From assembly GCF_004138125.1 (NCBI RefSeq), contig NZ_RXHS01000004.1:1-64000 (forward strand): 64,000 bases of DNA, written 5' to 3'. The translations under genes were made by a program, and so were the position numbers. Shown here piece after piece: positions 36,729 to 45,744 of the stretch (within the stretch, counting starts at the first letter, position 1; every line of letters starts with the position of its first letter). The notes beneath the pieces were generated by a model that was not told the origin of the DNA, did not search any database, and worked only from the letters and a program-made list of their open reading frames with translations. This DNA is from Seramator thermalis (GTDB lineage: Bacteria > Bacteroidota > Bacteroidia > Bacteroidales > Dysgonomonadaceae).

Positions 36729-37655
36729 ATGATGAATTTCGAAAAAATAAAAGGATTGATCGTTGCTCCGTTTACGCCATTTGACAAAAGAGGCGAAGTA
36801 GATTTAAGCCCGATCGGGGATTATGCAATGATGTTGCAAAAAAACGGAATAATAGGGGTTTTTATCAACGGTTCGTCAGGCGAAGGTTACATGATGACCG
36901 TTGAAGAGCGTATGAAACTGGCAGAAAAATGGATATCGGTTGTAGATAAAGAATTCAAAGTTATCGTCCATGTCGGATCAACATGCATAAAAGACAGTTA
37001 TAAGATGGCACAACATGCTGCTGAAATCGGAGCATTCGGTATTGGGGCAATGGCTTCACCTTTCCCAAAGGCAGGACGCGTTGAAGAACTTGTAAAATAT
37101 TGCGAAGAAATTGCTTGTGGTGCACCCTCACTGCCCTTCTATTTTTATCATATTCCGGCCCTAAGCGGTGTATGCCTGCCCATGCTACCCTTCTTGAAAG
37201 CAGCCGAAGACAGGATTCCCAATCTGGCAGGAATTAAGTACACTTACGAAAGCTTATATGAATATAACCAATGTATGCTATATAAAAATGGCAAATTCGA
37301 CATGTTGCACGGACAAGATGAAACCATTCTTTCTGCGTTAGTCATGGGTGGAGCACAAGGGGGAATTAGCGGAACAGGCAACTACATCGGTAAAGTACTT
37401 GTAGGCGTGATTGACGAATTCAATAAAGGCAATATCGAAAAAGCGAGGGAATTACAAAATTTCGCCCAAAAAGTCATTAATGTGATTGTAAATTATCGAG
37501 GAAACATCGTGGGAGGAAAACGCATTATGAAATTAATCGGTATTGACTTAGGCATTAACCGCACGCCATTTCAAAACATGAATGGCGAAGAAGAATTAAT
37601 AATGAAACGCAATCTTGAAGAAATTAATTTTTTTGAAAAGTGTAATAAATTATAA
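36729..37655 (+). CDS. nanA: N-acetylneuraminate lyase
   Basis: Class I aldolase of the DHDPS/NAL family, 308 residues, cleaving sialic acid to ManNAc and pyruvate. The family motif GSSGEG is at 48-53, the proton-relay tyrosine Y140 in FYFYHIP, and the Schiff-base lysine K170 in GIKYTYESLY. The E residue after GSSG is typical of sialic acid lyases and distinguishes it from DHDPS (GTTGE). ATG 36732 is an alternative start. Last gene of the cluster, followed by a terminator. Confidence 0.93.
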   Translation: MMNFEKIKGLIVAPFTPFDKRGEVDLSPIGDYAMMLQKNGIIGVFINGSSGEGYMMTVEERMKLAEKWISVVDKEFKVIVHVGSTCIKDSYKMAQHAAEIGAFGIGAMASPFPKAGRVEELVKYCEEIACGAPSLPFYFYHIPALSGVCLPMLPFLKAAEDRIPNLAGIKYTYESLYEYNQCMLYKNGKFDMLHGQDETILSALVMGGAQGGISGTGNYIGKVLVGVIDEFNKGNIEKARELQNFAQKVINVIVNYRGNIVGGKRIMKLIGIDLGINRTPFQNMNGEEELIMKRNLEEINFFEKCNKL

Positions 37656-37675
37656 TCCTTATATTTATGATTAAG

Positions 37676-37713
37676 AAAAGCGAAAGTCCACCTCATTAAA
37701 CTTTCGCTTTTTT
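37676..37713. terminator. bidirectional terminator between nanA and dnaJ
   Basis: AAAAGCGAAAGT (37676-37687) pairs with ACTTTCGCTTTT (37700-37711), with T-runs on both strands. It closes the sialic acid cluster on the plus strand and the grpE-dnaJ unit on the minus strand. Confidence 0.85.
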
Positions 37714-37734
37714 CGAAATCTAATAATCTGTTTT

Positions 37735-38889
37735 TCAGTCAAACATCTTCTTAAATTTATTGAAAACGCTTTTTTTAGCGGATTTGCTGGGCTCAAAATT
37801 TGGCGATTTTTCCATCTCCGAAAGAAGCTTTTTTTCCTTGTCCGTCAAGTTTTCGGGAACATAGACGTTGACGTGTACCAACTCATCACCGGTTCCAAAA
37901 CCATTGACAGAGGGCAATCCTTTATTGCGCAGTCGCAGCACCTTGCCAGGTTGCGTTCCGGGATCGATTTTCACTTTGGCTACTCCGTCAATCGTCGGTA
38001 CTTCCACCGTTCCACCCAAAGCCGCAGTCGGAAAGCTCAAAAAGAGATTGTAAATCACATCATTCTCATCGCGAATCAAATTCGGATCTTCCTCTTCTTC
38101 GATCACTACCAACAAGTCGCCATTGATTCCGCCACGCCGAGCAGCGTTTCCCCTGCCCTGCATCGACAATTGCATACCTTCGGCCACACCTGCAGGAATT
38201 TTTATGGTAATAATTTCTTCGTCACTCACGATGCCTTCTCCATTGCAATGCGGACATTTTTTAGTGATGGTTTTGCCCTCTCCGTTGCATGTCGGACAAG
38301 TAGTAGTAGTCTGCATCTGACCCAAGATAGTGTTCGTGACACGGGTAACTACTCCCGATCCATGACAGGTAGAACAAGTACTCGTCGAATTCCCATTTTC
38401 CGAACCGTTTCCATTGCAATGCGAACAGGCGACATATTTTTTTACCTTGATTTTTTTCTCGACACCGGTGAGCACTTCTTTCAGATTAACTTTTACTTTC
38501 ACGCGCAAATCCGAACCACGATTGGTTCGACGACCGGCACGTTGACTTCCGAAACCGCCAAATCCGCCAAACCCACCGAAATGGCCTCCAAAAATATCAC
38601 CAAATTGCGAGAAAATATCATCCATTGACATTCCTCCACCAAATCCGCCTCCGGCTGCGCCGCCCACACCGGCATGTCCAAACTGATCGTAACGCGCTCG
38701 TTTGTTGGCATCGCCCAATACTTCATAGGCCTCAGCAGCTTCTTTAAATTTTTCTTCGGCATCCTTATCACCCGGATTTTTGTCCGGGTGATATTCGATA
38801 GCTTTTTTGCGATATGCTTTTTTTATCTCTTCTGCCGTGGCATTTCTCGAAATACCCAACACTTCGTAGTAATCTCTCTTTTGTGCCAT
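37735..38889 (-). CDS. dnaJ: chaperone DnaJ
   Basis: Hsp40 co-chaperone of 384 residues. The J domain has HPD at 34-36 (EYHPDKNPG). A Gly/Phe-rich linker ([14 protein letters not shown]) follows, then four zinc-binding CxxCxGxG repeats: [24 protein letters not shown] and CPHCNGEG. The C-terminal substrate domains end near [12 protein letters not shown]. It follows grpE by six bases, so the pair is one unit; dnaK is elsewhere. Confidence 0.97.
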   Translation of the reverse strand: MAQKRDYYEVLGISRNATAEEIKKAYRKKAIEYHPDKNPGDKDAEEKFKEAAEAYEVLGDANKRARYDQFGHAGVGGAAGGGFGGGMSMDDIFSQFGDIFGGHFGGFGGFGGFGSQRAGRRTNRGSDLRVKVKVNLKEVLTGVEKKIKVKKYVACSHCNGNGSENGNSTSTCSTCHGSGVVTRVTNTILGQMQTTTTCPTCNGEGKTITKKCPHCNGEGIVSDEEIITIKIPAGVAEGMQLSMQGRGNAARRGGINGDLLVVIEEEEDPNLIRDENDVIYNLFLSFPTAALGGTVEVPTIDGVAKVKIDPGTQPGKVLRLRNKGLPSVNGFGTGDELVHVNVYVPENLTDKEKKLLSEMEKSPNFEPSKSAKKSVFNKFKKMFD

Positions 38890-38895
38890 GCCCCG

Positions 38896-39495
38896 TTACT
38901 CTCCAACAATTACTTTAGGGAATCGAATCACTTTATCGTTCAATGAATATCCCTTTTGAATACAATCGACAACCTTCCCTTTTTGCGATTCATCGGCAAC
39001 AGGTACTGTCGTCACTGCTTCAAATTTGTCGGGATCAAATGGCAGGCCTACGGACTCAATCTCTCGAACGCCATGCTGTTCAAGAAACGAAACAAATTTT
39101 TGATATATCAAATCAATGCCTTCCAAAATGGAATCTTTTTCTTCTGCCTCATGCAGTGCTTTCAAGGCACGTTCAAAATCGTCAATCAAGGGAATGATGT
39201 CCGACAAAACACGCTCGCCTCCACTTCGAATGATATCCGCTTTCTCTTTCATCGTGCGCTTGCGATAATTGTCGAAGTCGGCATGCAATCGCAAATAACT
39301 ATCGTTTAAATCATCATATTGCTGCTGCATTTGACTGATTTGATTTTCCTGGTCGTAATCAGCAGGTTTCGCATCTGTCAAATTGTCCGTTTCTTCAGTC
39401 GCAATCACGCCTTCCTTGTCAATGGTTTCATTTTTTTCAGGAGCATTTGTCGTTCGTTTTCCATTTTCGTTATATTTTTCGTCCCTTTGTTTCAT
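38896..39495 (-). CDS. grpE: nucleotide exchange factor GrpE
   Basis: DnaK nucleotide exchange factor of 199 residues. A charged, low-complexity N-terminus (about 1-60) leads into the long coiled coil (QMQQQYDDLNDSYLRLHADF) and the beta-rich wing with the family signature near the end (KVVDCIQKGYSLNDKVIRFP). It is transcribed toward dnaJ. The region upstream (39496-39626) has no clear TAnnTTTG element. Confidence 0.95.
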   Translation of the reverse strand: MKQRDEKYNENGKRTTNAPEKNETIDKEGVIATEETDNLTDAKPADYDQENQISQMQQQYDDLNDSYLRLHADFDNYRKRTMKEKADIIRSGGERVLSDIIPLIDDFERALKALHEAEEKDSILEGIDLIYQKFVSFLEQHGVREIESVGLPFDPDKFEAVTTVPVADESQKGKVVDCIQKGYSLNDKVIRFPKVIVGE

Positions 39496-39626
39496 ACCTG
39501 TTTTACAATATTATTTTATGAAATATGTACATAAAAAACTACTATTAGTTGTCAAACCTCATGGTGTACACATCTATCATCATGCAAATAGCTTGCCAAA
39601 ATCTATGCCCTCATCCTTTTGATAGG

Positions 39627-40163
39627 TCATAGAAAAAGCTCGCACCATTCGTCAAATTTTTCTACTTGTTCTCTGCCGTGTTTCAAAAGACTTTGCCGAA
39701 TCTTTTGAAGAGATTTTTCTTTACCCAGACTCGATTTGGAGTAAAATTTGTCGGCAAAACAAATGATTTTCTCTTCCAGGCTTACGGGTTGCATATCTCG
39801 ATGGGGGATTGGCAATTTTCGATCTATGATGGTTTGCAAACTTAAGCCGGTGCCGGTGTGTCGTTCGCAAACAAGGCCATGACGGGGATAGCCTTCGTTG
39901 GTAAGGATCTCGCGCCCCAAATAGCCGTGACAAATATAAGGATACTGTCCCTGACAAGCAATGTGCGGAGCGTGAGTCATGAATATGCCAATATCATGAA
40001 GCATCGCTGCTTCTTCGAGGAAACGTACATCTACGGCTAATTCGGGATGGTTATGAGCAATGGAAAGAGCTTTTCGAGTTACATCGGTAACATGCGATAT
40101 ATAGATATCGTATAATTTTGTCCCTTTCTTATAATATTTGTCTATAATCGACTGATAATTCAT
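39627..40163 (-). CDS. HD-domain phosphohydrolase of unknown substrate
   Basis: Single HD domain of 178 residues. Metal ligands are visible as H24 (ISHVTDVTRKAL), the HD pair in AAMLHDIGIF (about 55-56), later histidines (HGYLGREIL, CERHTGTGL) and a final Asp in ICFADKFYSK. Proteins of this size in Bacteroidetes are annotated as HDIG-type hydrolases, probably acting on nucleotides or phosphate esters; the substrate is not known. It lies between oxyR and grpE on the same strand with no shared function evident. Confidence 0.8.
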   Translation of the reverse strand: MNYQSIIDKYYKKGTKLYDIYISHVTDVTRKALSIAHNHPELAVDVRFLEEAAMLHDIGIFMTHAPHIACQGQYPYICHGYLGREILTNEGYPRHGLVCERHTGTGLSLQTIIDRKLPIPHRDMQPVSLEEKIICFADKFYSKSSLGKEKSLQKIRQSLLKHGREQVEKFDEWCELFL

Positions 40164-40232
40164 CGTTGATTGATTATACGCAGATAGTTGCTCTATTTCG
40201 TTGTGATCTGATCTGTGCTTTCCGAAAAAATA

Positions 40233-41174
40233 CTATAGCGGAATGACATATTTTTTCAGCGACTCGTCTAATAATGACGATGGGACAACCGATTTTACCT
40301 CATCGGAAATGATTCCCAACAAGCGTCTTCGTAAAAATTCTTTTCGAGTCACAAGACTTATTTCTCGGACGGGGGTAGAGTTTCTAAAAGAGCGAACGTT
40401 TTTCTTTTGCAGTTCGCTCAAACTGTCGAGTGCCATTTCCGGAATAACCGTTAGCCCATCTGTAGCATCCACAATATTGATAAGTGTATCTATGCTTCCT
40501 GCCTCATACGAAAAAATAGAGTTCTGATTTTTCTTTTTTTTGAGATTACACAAATGAAGTATTTGTGTTCTAAAACAGTGAACTTCATCAAGCAGCCAAA
40601 GTTTTGTCGAATTCAAATCGCTTTCGTCCAACACATTTTTCGCATACAAAGCCGTTTCCTTGGGTGATACATAAGCAAAGAATTTTTCGTAATAAAGCGG
40701 ATATTCCGCAATGTGTTCGTCTTTGAGTGGAGTGGCCAGAATACCGCCGTCGAGTGTGCCATTCATCAACCCCTTTATGATGTTATCAGTGGTAAGTTCG
40801 TTGATGGCGATTCTAATCTCGGTATGGTTATGCTGATGGACTTGCATCAGTTTGGGCAGCAGATAAGGCGATATAGTGGGAATGATTCCCAACCGGAAAG
40901 TTCCTTTCACAATGCCTTTTTCTTCCTGTATGATTTCCTTAATCTGATAAACCTGTGCCACGGCAACTCTGGCCTGGTCAATAATTCGAGAGCCAATTTC
41001 GGTAGGTTGTACGGGGAGTTGCGTTCGGTCGAATATTTTTACACCCAATTCGTCCTCCAGCTTCTGTATCATCATACTCAACGTGGGTTGGGTGACAAAT
41101 GAAGCTTCGGCAGCTTTAGAAAAATGGCGATAATCGTCCACTGCGATAATATATTCAAGTTGTTGTAGATTCAT
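40233..41174 (-). CDS. oxyR: hydrogen peroxide-sensing LysR regulator OxyR
   Basis: LysR-type regulator of 313 residues from the ATG at 41174 (MNLQQLEYIIAVDDYRHFSK); the upstream ATG at 41186 would add only four residues. An N-terminal winged helix (about 1-60) precedes the effector domain. Two cysteines, C200 and C209, in DEVHCFRTQILHLC match the peroxide-reactive pair of OxyR, which form a disulfide to activate catalase, peroxiredoxin and Dps genes. None of those targets is in the window. Confidence 0.9.
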   Translation of the reverse strand: MNLQQLEYIIAVDDYRHFSKAAEASFVTQPTLSMMIQKLEDELGVKIFDRTQLPVQPTEIGSRIIDQARVAVAQVYQIKEIIQEEKGIVKGTFRLGIIPTISPYLLPKLMQVHQHNHTEIRIAINELTTDNIIKGLMNGTLDGGILATPLKDEHIAEYPLYYEKFFAYVSPKETALYAKNVLDESDLNSTKLWLLDEVHCFRTQILHLCNLKKKKNQNSIFSYEAGSIDTLINIVDATDGLTVIPEMALDSLSELQKKNVRSFRNSTPVREISLVTRKEFLRRRLLGIISDEVKSVVPSSLLDESLKKYVIPL

Positions 41175-41232
41175 ATAATATTCCAAAAGAAATTACGTAA
41201 AAATCAACAATCCGGAATCGTGAGATTACGGG

Positions 41233-42210
41233 TCATTGTTTATAATTCGAAAAGTATTTCATAAACTGTACACGTTCATACAATGTGGGATCGGGAACGT
41301 TCGAAAAACTTAGTTTTCTCCTGAAATCGTCTATGGTTGTATAGTTGTGCTGTTCCATCCATTCTTCGAGGCAGGTGATTATGTTGCCAACCGAATCGAG
41401 GCCTTGCTCATAAAGCATACTGCAGAGTTGAATTGCACTTGCTCCGGCAAGGATTCCTTTCACAACATCTTCCCACGAATGTACACCATATGAACAGGCT
41501 ATATCTACATCCGGAACTTTGCCCGAAACGATGGCCGTCCACCTTAATGTATCGCTAAAATCTGACGGATGACTAAAAACAGGACCTGAGACGATTTCCA
41601 TATTTTCGATATCGATATCGAGCTGATATAGGCGATTAAACAACACTATTCCGTTGACTCCAAGAGATTTAAGCTTCGAAACCAACCCCGGCAAATTGGT
41701 CATGTTTTTTGCCAATTTGACAACAATGGGAATACGAATCGTTTTTTTTAGATCGCGAACGATACTGACATAAGTGTTTTCGAGATAATTACTGTCAAAG
41801 TCGCCGGCATTCAACATTACCACATTTAATTCGAGGGCGTCGGCTCCGACATTTTCGATGCTTTTAGCGAAATCCGTCCATCGGTCTTGTTTGTAACAGT
41901 TGATACTGGCTACGATCGGAATCTTGCATTCCTCCTTCGCCGAACGAATTAAGTCGAGATATTTTTCAACATGATTCATTTTGACGTAGGTATTGATATA
42001 ATCGACTGCCTCAGGATAATCTGAAATGGATGCCAGTTTTTCGGAATGACTCTCAATTTGTTCTTCGAAGAGCGATTTCAGCACAATAGCTCCGACCCCG
42101 GCCTGTTCCATTTCCTTTATTTTAGATAAACTGTTCGTTAATCCGCTACTTCCGGCTATAAGCGGATTTCGCAGACTAAGGCCTGCAAAGCTGGTTTCTA
42201 AATTGGCCAT
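41233..42210 (-). CDS. dihydroorotate dehydrogenase-like flavoprotein of unknown role
   Basis: TIM-barrel protein of 325 residues resembling class 1 dihydroorotate dehydrogenase (MANLETSFAGLSLRNPLIAGS; KLAKNMTNLPGLVSKL; SYGVHSWEDVVKGILAGASAIQL, the FMN-phosphate site). The catalytic-loop region that in true enzymes reads NxSCPN is here LELNVVMLNAG, without the catalytic Cys or Ser. It is therefore unlikely to be the pyrimidine enzyme; Bacteroidetes genomes usually carry it beside a genuine pyrD. ATG 42210 is chosen because ATG 42246 lies inside the -7 box. Its reaction is unknown. Confidence 0.8.
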   Translation of the reverse strand: MANLETSFAGLSLRNPLIAGSSGLTNSLSKIKEMEQAGVGAIVLKSLFEEQIESHSEKLASISDYPEAVDYINTYVKMNHVEKYLDLIRSAKEECKIPIVASINCYKQDRWTDFAKSIENVGADALELNVVMLNAGDFDSNYLENTYVSIVRDLKKTIRIPIVVKLAKNMTNLPGLVSKLKSLGVNGIVLFNRLYQLDIDIENMEIVSGPVFSHPSDFSDTLRWTAIVSGKVPDVDIACSYGVHSWEDVVKGILAGASAIQLCSMLYEQGLDSVGNIITCLEEWMEQHNYTTIDDFRRKLSFSNVPDPTLYERVQFMKYFSNYKQ

Positions 42211-42243
42211 TTTAATAAATGTTTTGTGGTTTAAACGATGAAA

Positions 42244-42277
42244 CAAATATACAATTTTTATCGATAAGGATAATCAA
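42244..42277 (-). promoter_or_regulatory. promoter of the dihydroorotate dehydrogenase-like gene
   Basis: On the minus strand TTG (42277-42275), a 23-base spacer and TATATTTG (42251-42244). Transcription would start near 42240, supporting the downstream start codon. Confidence 0.5.
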
Positions 42278-42300
42278 TAGATAGGTTATATCGAAATTTT

Positions 42301-42963
42301 TTATCTTTTCCCAAAAATCATCGTACCCACTCGAATCATGGTACTACCCTCTTCCACAGCAATGGAATAATCGTCAGACATTCCCATAGAAATTTCGCTG
42401 AATGCCGGCTCATCGGCAAAATATTTTTGTTTCCATTCATCGAAAAGCGATTTCAAAAGGCGAAATTCGCTTCGAATCTGTTCGGCATCGTCCGTTAAGG
42501 TAGCCATACCCATCACGCCCGAGAGTTGAACATGCGGATAATTTCTCCATCTGCCTCCGGCAAGGAAATCGGTACTCTCTTGTGGTGCAAATCCCGATTT
42601 TGTGATTTCGCGCGCAATATGTATTTGCAAAAGGCAGGGTATGATACGATTATTTTCAACGGCACGCTTGTCGATTTCCGACATCAACGATTCGCTATCG
42701 AGGCTGTGAATTAGGCGTATGAAGGGTGCTATATATTTCACCTTGTTCCGCTGCAAAGTGCCGATGAAGTGCCATTCGATATCGTCGGGCAAAACTGCCT
42801 GCTTGGCGACAAGTTCCTGTACTCGACTTTCGCCAAAAATTCGCTGCCCGTCATCGTAAGCTTCGCGAATTTGTTCGACGGGGTGAAATTTTGAAACTGC
42901 CACGATTTTTACATTTTCGGGCACCGATCGTCGCAGCAATTCGATATTCTCTCTAACGCTCAT
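42301..42963 (-). CDS. YggS-family PLP-binding protein
   Basis: PLP homeostasis protein of 220 residues with the alanine racemase-like barrel. The PLP lysine is K25 in VAVSKFHP; HFIGTLQRNKVKYI and the C-terminal SMGMSDDYSIAVEEGSTMIRVG are family signatures. It has no racemase activity in characterised members and buffers PLP. It overlaps the upstream DUF4494 gene by four bases, so the two are translationally coupled. Confidence 0.93.
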   Translation of the reverse strand: MSVRENIELLRRSVPENVKIVAVSKFHPVEQIREAYDDGQRIFGESRVQELVAKQAVLPDDIEWHFIGTLQRNKVKYIAPFIRLIHSLDSESLMSEIDKRAVENNRIIPCLLQIHIAREITKSGFAPQESTDFLAGGRWRNYPHVQLSGVMGMATLTDDAEQIRSEFRLLKSLFDEWKQKYFADEPAFSEISMGMSDDYSIAVEEGSTMIRVGTMIFGKR

Positions 42964-43412
42964 TCTTCTTTCTCCTTATGAGGCTCAACCGAATAGGGGA
43001 AAACGTCCATAATTGCGGTTTCGGCAACAGACGCAAACTCATAATCGATCATGGTTTTCTTCATTTCGGTTTCCACAATATCAACCGCCTCTTTCAATGT
43101 GGAGGCTTGCACCAACATATTTACGGCAGTTTTCTTTTCGCTTCCGCTTTTCTCGTCCAACATAAGGAAATATAATTTTGTTTTGAAATAGCGATCGCCT
43201 TCCTCATTGAAAAAGGTTTCGGCATATTTCACCCGTTTGATGTCGGCTATGGTAAATTCTCCCGAAATATACGGTTTTATTTCTTCGATGATTCTTCCTT
43301 CGGCTTCAGTAAACGATAAGGCATCTACCAAATAAGGTTCGGTAACCGTTTTTTGCATCCCTGTTTCCAGCATTTTGTCGTATCGCACTTTACACTCAAA
43401 CCAATTATACAT
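42960..43412 (-). CDS. DUF4494 protein
   Basis: Cytoplasmic protein of 150 residues (MYNWFECKVRYDKMLETG...) recognised as the DUF4494 family, found next to yggS in many Bacteroidales. No catalytic motif or signal peptide is visible; it is mixed alpha/beta with a conserved acidic start of helix two (SFTEAEGRIIEE). Function unknown. It is the first gene of the unit and has a -7 element 46 bases upstream. Confidence 0.85.
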   Translation of the reverse strand: MYNWFECKVRYDKMLETGMQKTVTEPYLVDALSFTEAEGRIIEEIKPYISGEFTIADIKRVKYAETFFNEEGDRYFKTKLYFLMLDEKSGSEKKTAVNMLVQASTLKEAVDIVETEMKKTMIDYEFASVAETAIMDVFPYSVEPHKEKEE

Positions 43413-43457
43413 AATGAATGAATTTTTTTATTTTCTAATTTTTAAACAAAAATCAAA

Positions 43458-43465
43458 CAAAGGTA
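43458..43465 (-). promoter_or_regulatory. -7 element of the DUF4494-yggS unit
   Basis: Minus-strand TACCTTTG, a full TAnnTTTG match, lies 46 bases before the ATG. No TTG at the expected -33 position was found. Confidence 0.5.
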
Positions 43466-43497
43466 CAAAATAACTCGATTTTAGTAGATTGAAAAAA

Positions 43498-43526
43498 TTG
43501 CATTGTTTCAAAAAAATGTATTTTTG
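43498..43526 (+). promoter_or_regulatory. promoter of the DUF554 gene
   Basis: TTG at 43498-43500, 18 bases, TATTTTTG at 43519-43526, placed 52 bases before the ATG. It is divergent from the DUF4494 promoter 33 bases away. Confidence 0.6.
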
Positions 43527-43578
43527 CGAATGGTTTTAGGTGAAATCATCTATTATTTAAGCAGCAACAAAAAAAATC

Positions 43579-44256
43579 ATGATAGGAACAATCGTAAATA
43601 CGGCTGCAGTTGCCGCCGGCGGAATCATCGGAATACTCTTGAAAAAGAAAATGCCCGAAAGAGTTACTTCAATTTATTTTCAGGCAATCGGCCTTTTCAC
43701 AATGGCAATCGGTATGTCGATGGCTGTCAAAATGGAACATATTCTTATCGTGGTTGCAAGTCTTGCTATAGGCTCGTTGCTGGGCGAATGGATGAATATC
43801 GAAAACTGGGTTAATACACTGGGAGAAAATGTAAAACAGCGATTTCGTATCGGAAGCGAACAATTTTCCGAAGGACTGACAACGGCTTTTTTGCTTTTTT
43901 GCGTCGGATCAATGACAATTTTGGGAACCATTCAGGAAGGCACGGGAGGATCGCCCGATTTGCTCTATACCAAATCGCTCATGGATTTTTTTTCGTCCAT
44001 GCTGTTGGCTTCGGCTTTTGGAGTTTCGGTTGCATTGTCTGCCGTTCCTCTTTTCATTTTTCAGGCCTCGCTTACGTTGATAGCCATGTTTGCGGGATCA
44101 TTCTTCACTCCTGTAATCATTCTCGAGCTTACAAGTGTCGGAGGAATTCTGTTGGTTGGATTAGGCCTGAATATTCTGCACATTAGCAATCTTCGAGTTA
44201 TGAATATGCTCCCTGCACTGGTTGTGGTGGTCATCTTGCTCGCCATTTTCGCATGA
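43579..44256 (+). CDS. DUF554 membrane protein (YdfK family)
   Basis: Inner-membrane protein of 225 residues with about six to seven hydrophobic segments. The N-terminus MIGTIVNTAAVAAGGIIGIL and the central GLTTAFLLFCVGSMTILGTIQEG are family hallmarks of DUF554. It is suspected to be a transporter, but its substrate is unknown. It is followed by the broken permease gene after 64 bases. Confidence 0.88.
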   Translation: MIGTIVNTAAVAAGGIIGILLKKKMPERVTSIYFQAIGLFTMAIGMSMAVKMEHILIVVASLAIGSLLGEWMNIENWVNTLGENVKQRFRIGSEQFSEGLTTAFLLFCVGSMTILGTIQEGTGGSPDLLYTKSLMDFFSSMLLASAFGVSVALSAVPLFIFQASLTLIAMFAGSFFTPVIILELTSVGGILLVGLGLNILHISNLRVMNMLPALVVVVILLAIFA

Positions 44257-44320
44257 CAGATAAATGCTTCTTCACCTTTGCCGACGTTCATCGACAAACA
44301 GCTAATCAGATTATACACCA

Positions 44321-45744
44321 ATGAAGCAAAAAGACGATAAATTAGGATTATGGCTGTTGGTATTTGTGGGTATCGGATCGATGATCGGTTCGGGGATTTT
44401 TAATTCGCCCAAAGACTTAATTCATGTAGCCAATCCTCAATCAACCCTCATCGCTTGAATCATTGGCGGATTAGGCGCTTTGATGCTCGCTTTTGTTTTC
44501 ATCTTTCTGGCAAACCGAAAGCCCAATCTCACAAGCGGAATTTACGAATATGCCAAAGATGGATTCGGCGATTATATGGGATTCAATTCAGCTTGGGGTT
44601 ATTGGTCGTTAGGCTGGTTGGGAAATGTGAGCTACCTGGTGTTGTTTTTCAAAACGATGAACGATTTATTGGGCGATAAGGCACTCTCGCCAACAATATG
44701 CTTTTGGGCAGGTTCGGCAATTCTGTGGATTTATTACTTCATCGTAAGGGCAGGAATAAAAGAAAGCGCTATCACAAATTTTATCGTTACCGTTGCCAAA
44801 CTCATTCCAATCATACTTGCTATCGTTGCCGGAATCGGATTGATGAATCCCGAAATATTTCATGTTGCCGACTGGCAACATACATTAGCTTCGACCGGTC
44901 AAAAATCCAATGTCGTAGCTCAAATCGGAGATGCTATGGCTATTATTTTGTGGTGCTTTGTGGGAGTGGAATCGGCGTCAGTCCTTTCGGGAAGAGCTGC
45001 CGATCAAAAAACCGTTCAGCGGGCAACGCTCATTTCCGTATTATCAGTGCTCGCCATTTATGTTATACTCACGGTCATATCCATGCTGCCATTCCGGCAA
45101 AAGAGCTCTATGCCTCTCCTACGCCAATGGCATTGCTTCTCGAAAAAACTTCAATCGGGCAAACCGGGGCCGTGATCGTTAAGCTGGGTATTATGCTTTC
45201 GGTATTGGGCGCCGGTTTATCCTGGACACTGCTTTCGGTGGAGACGATGTATGCCGCCGCGCGTGACGGCGTGATGCCAAAAATACTGGCAAAGGAAAAT
45301 CGAAAGAAAACGCCGATTGTCGCTTTGCTGCTTACTCAACTTTTCACTCAACTTTTTCTGTTGGCCATTCTTTCTCCCAATATGAACAACACCTATCTTG
45401 CAGCTATCACTGTCGGCACCAGTCTCGTTTTGATTCCTTATTTTTTATCATCACTTTATGCGGTAAAGATCGCGTGGCAGGATTGCATAACGGGACAAAA
45501 TTTTCGCTTCTTCGTCATCTCGGTGCTGGGAACGATCTATTCGGTTTACGTAATTTTTTCGGTCGGATTAAGGTATCTTGTCTTCACGGTTCTTTTCTAC
45601 GTCGTCGGGATTATTCTGTTTATCAAAGCTAAAAAAGAAAAAAACGAATCCATCAAACAATGGGAGAAAATTGTAATGGCAATTTTGTGCATCATAGCGG
45701 TCATGCTCATTTATTTGCTTTTATCGAAAAAAATCAATTTATGA
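44321..45744 (+). pseudogene. APC-family amino acid antiporter, interrupted
   Basis: Remnant of an arginine/ornithine-antiporter-like permease. The start MKQKDDKLGLWLLVFVGIGS and GSMIGSGIFNSPKDL are intact, but codon 46 is TGA (44456-44458) where relatives have Trp (IAWIIGG). After residue about 256 (VILTVISM) the frame breaks near 45090; the sequence resumes as AAIPAKELYASPTPMALLLE in another frame and continues to a TGA at 45742. The span of 1424 bases is one short of 475 codons, consistent with a single-base deletion. Two independent lesions make recoding unlikely. About 12 membrane segments would be expected in the intact protein. Confidence 0.88.

Noticed and set aside
44456-44458. TGA read as selenocysteine or tryptophan
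   Set aside because: Position corresponds to Trp in relatives, no SECIS-like element is apparent, and the same gene has a second lesion; other genes use TGA as a normal stop.
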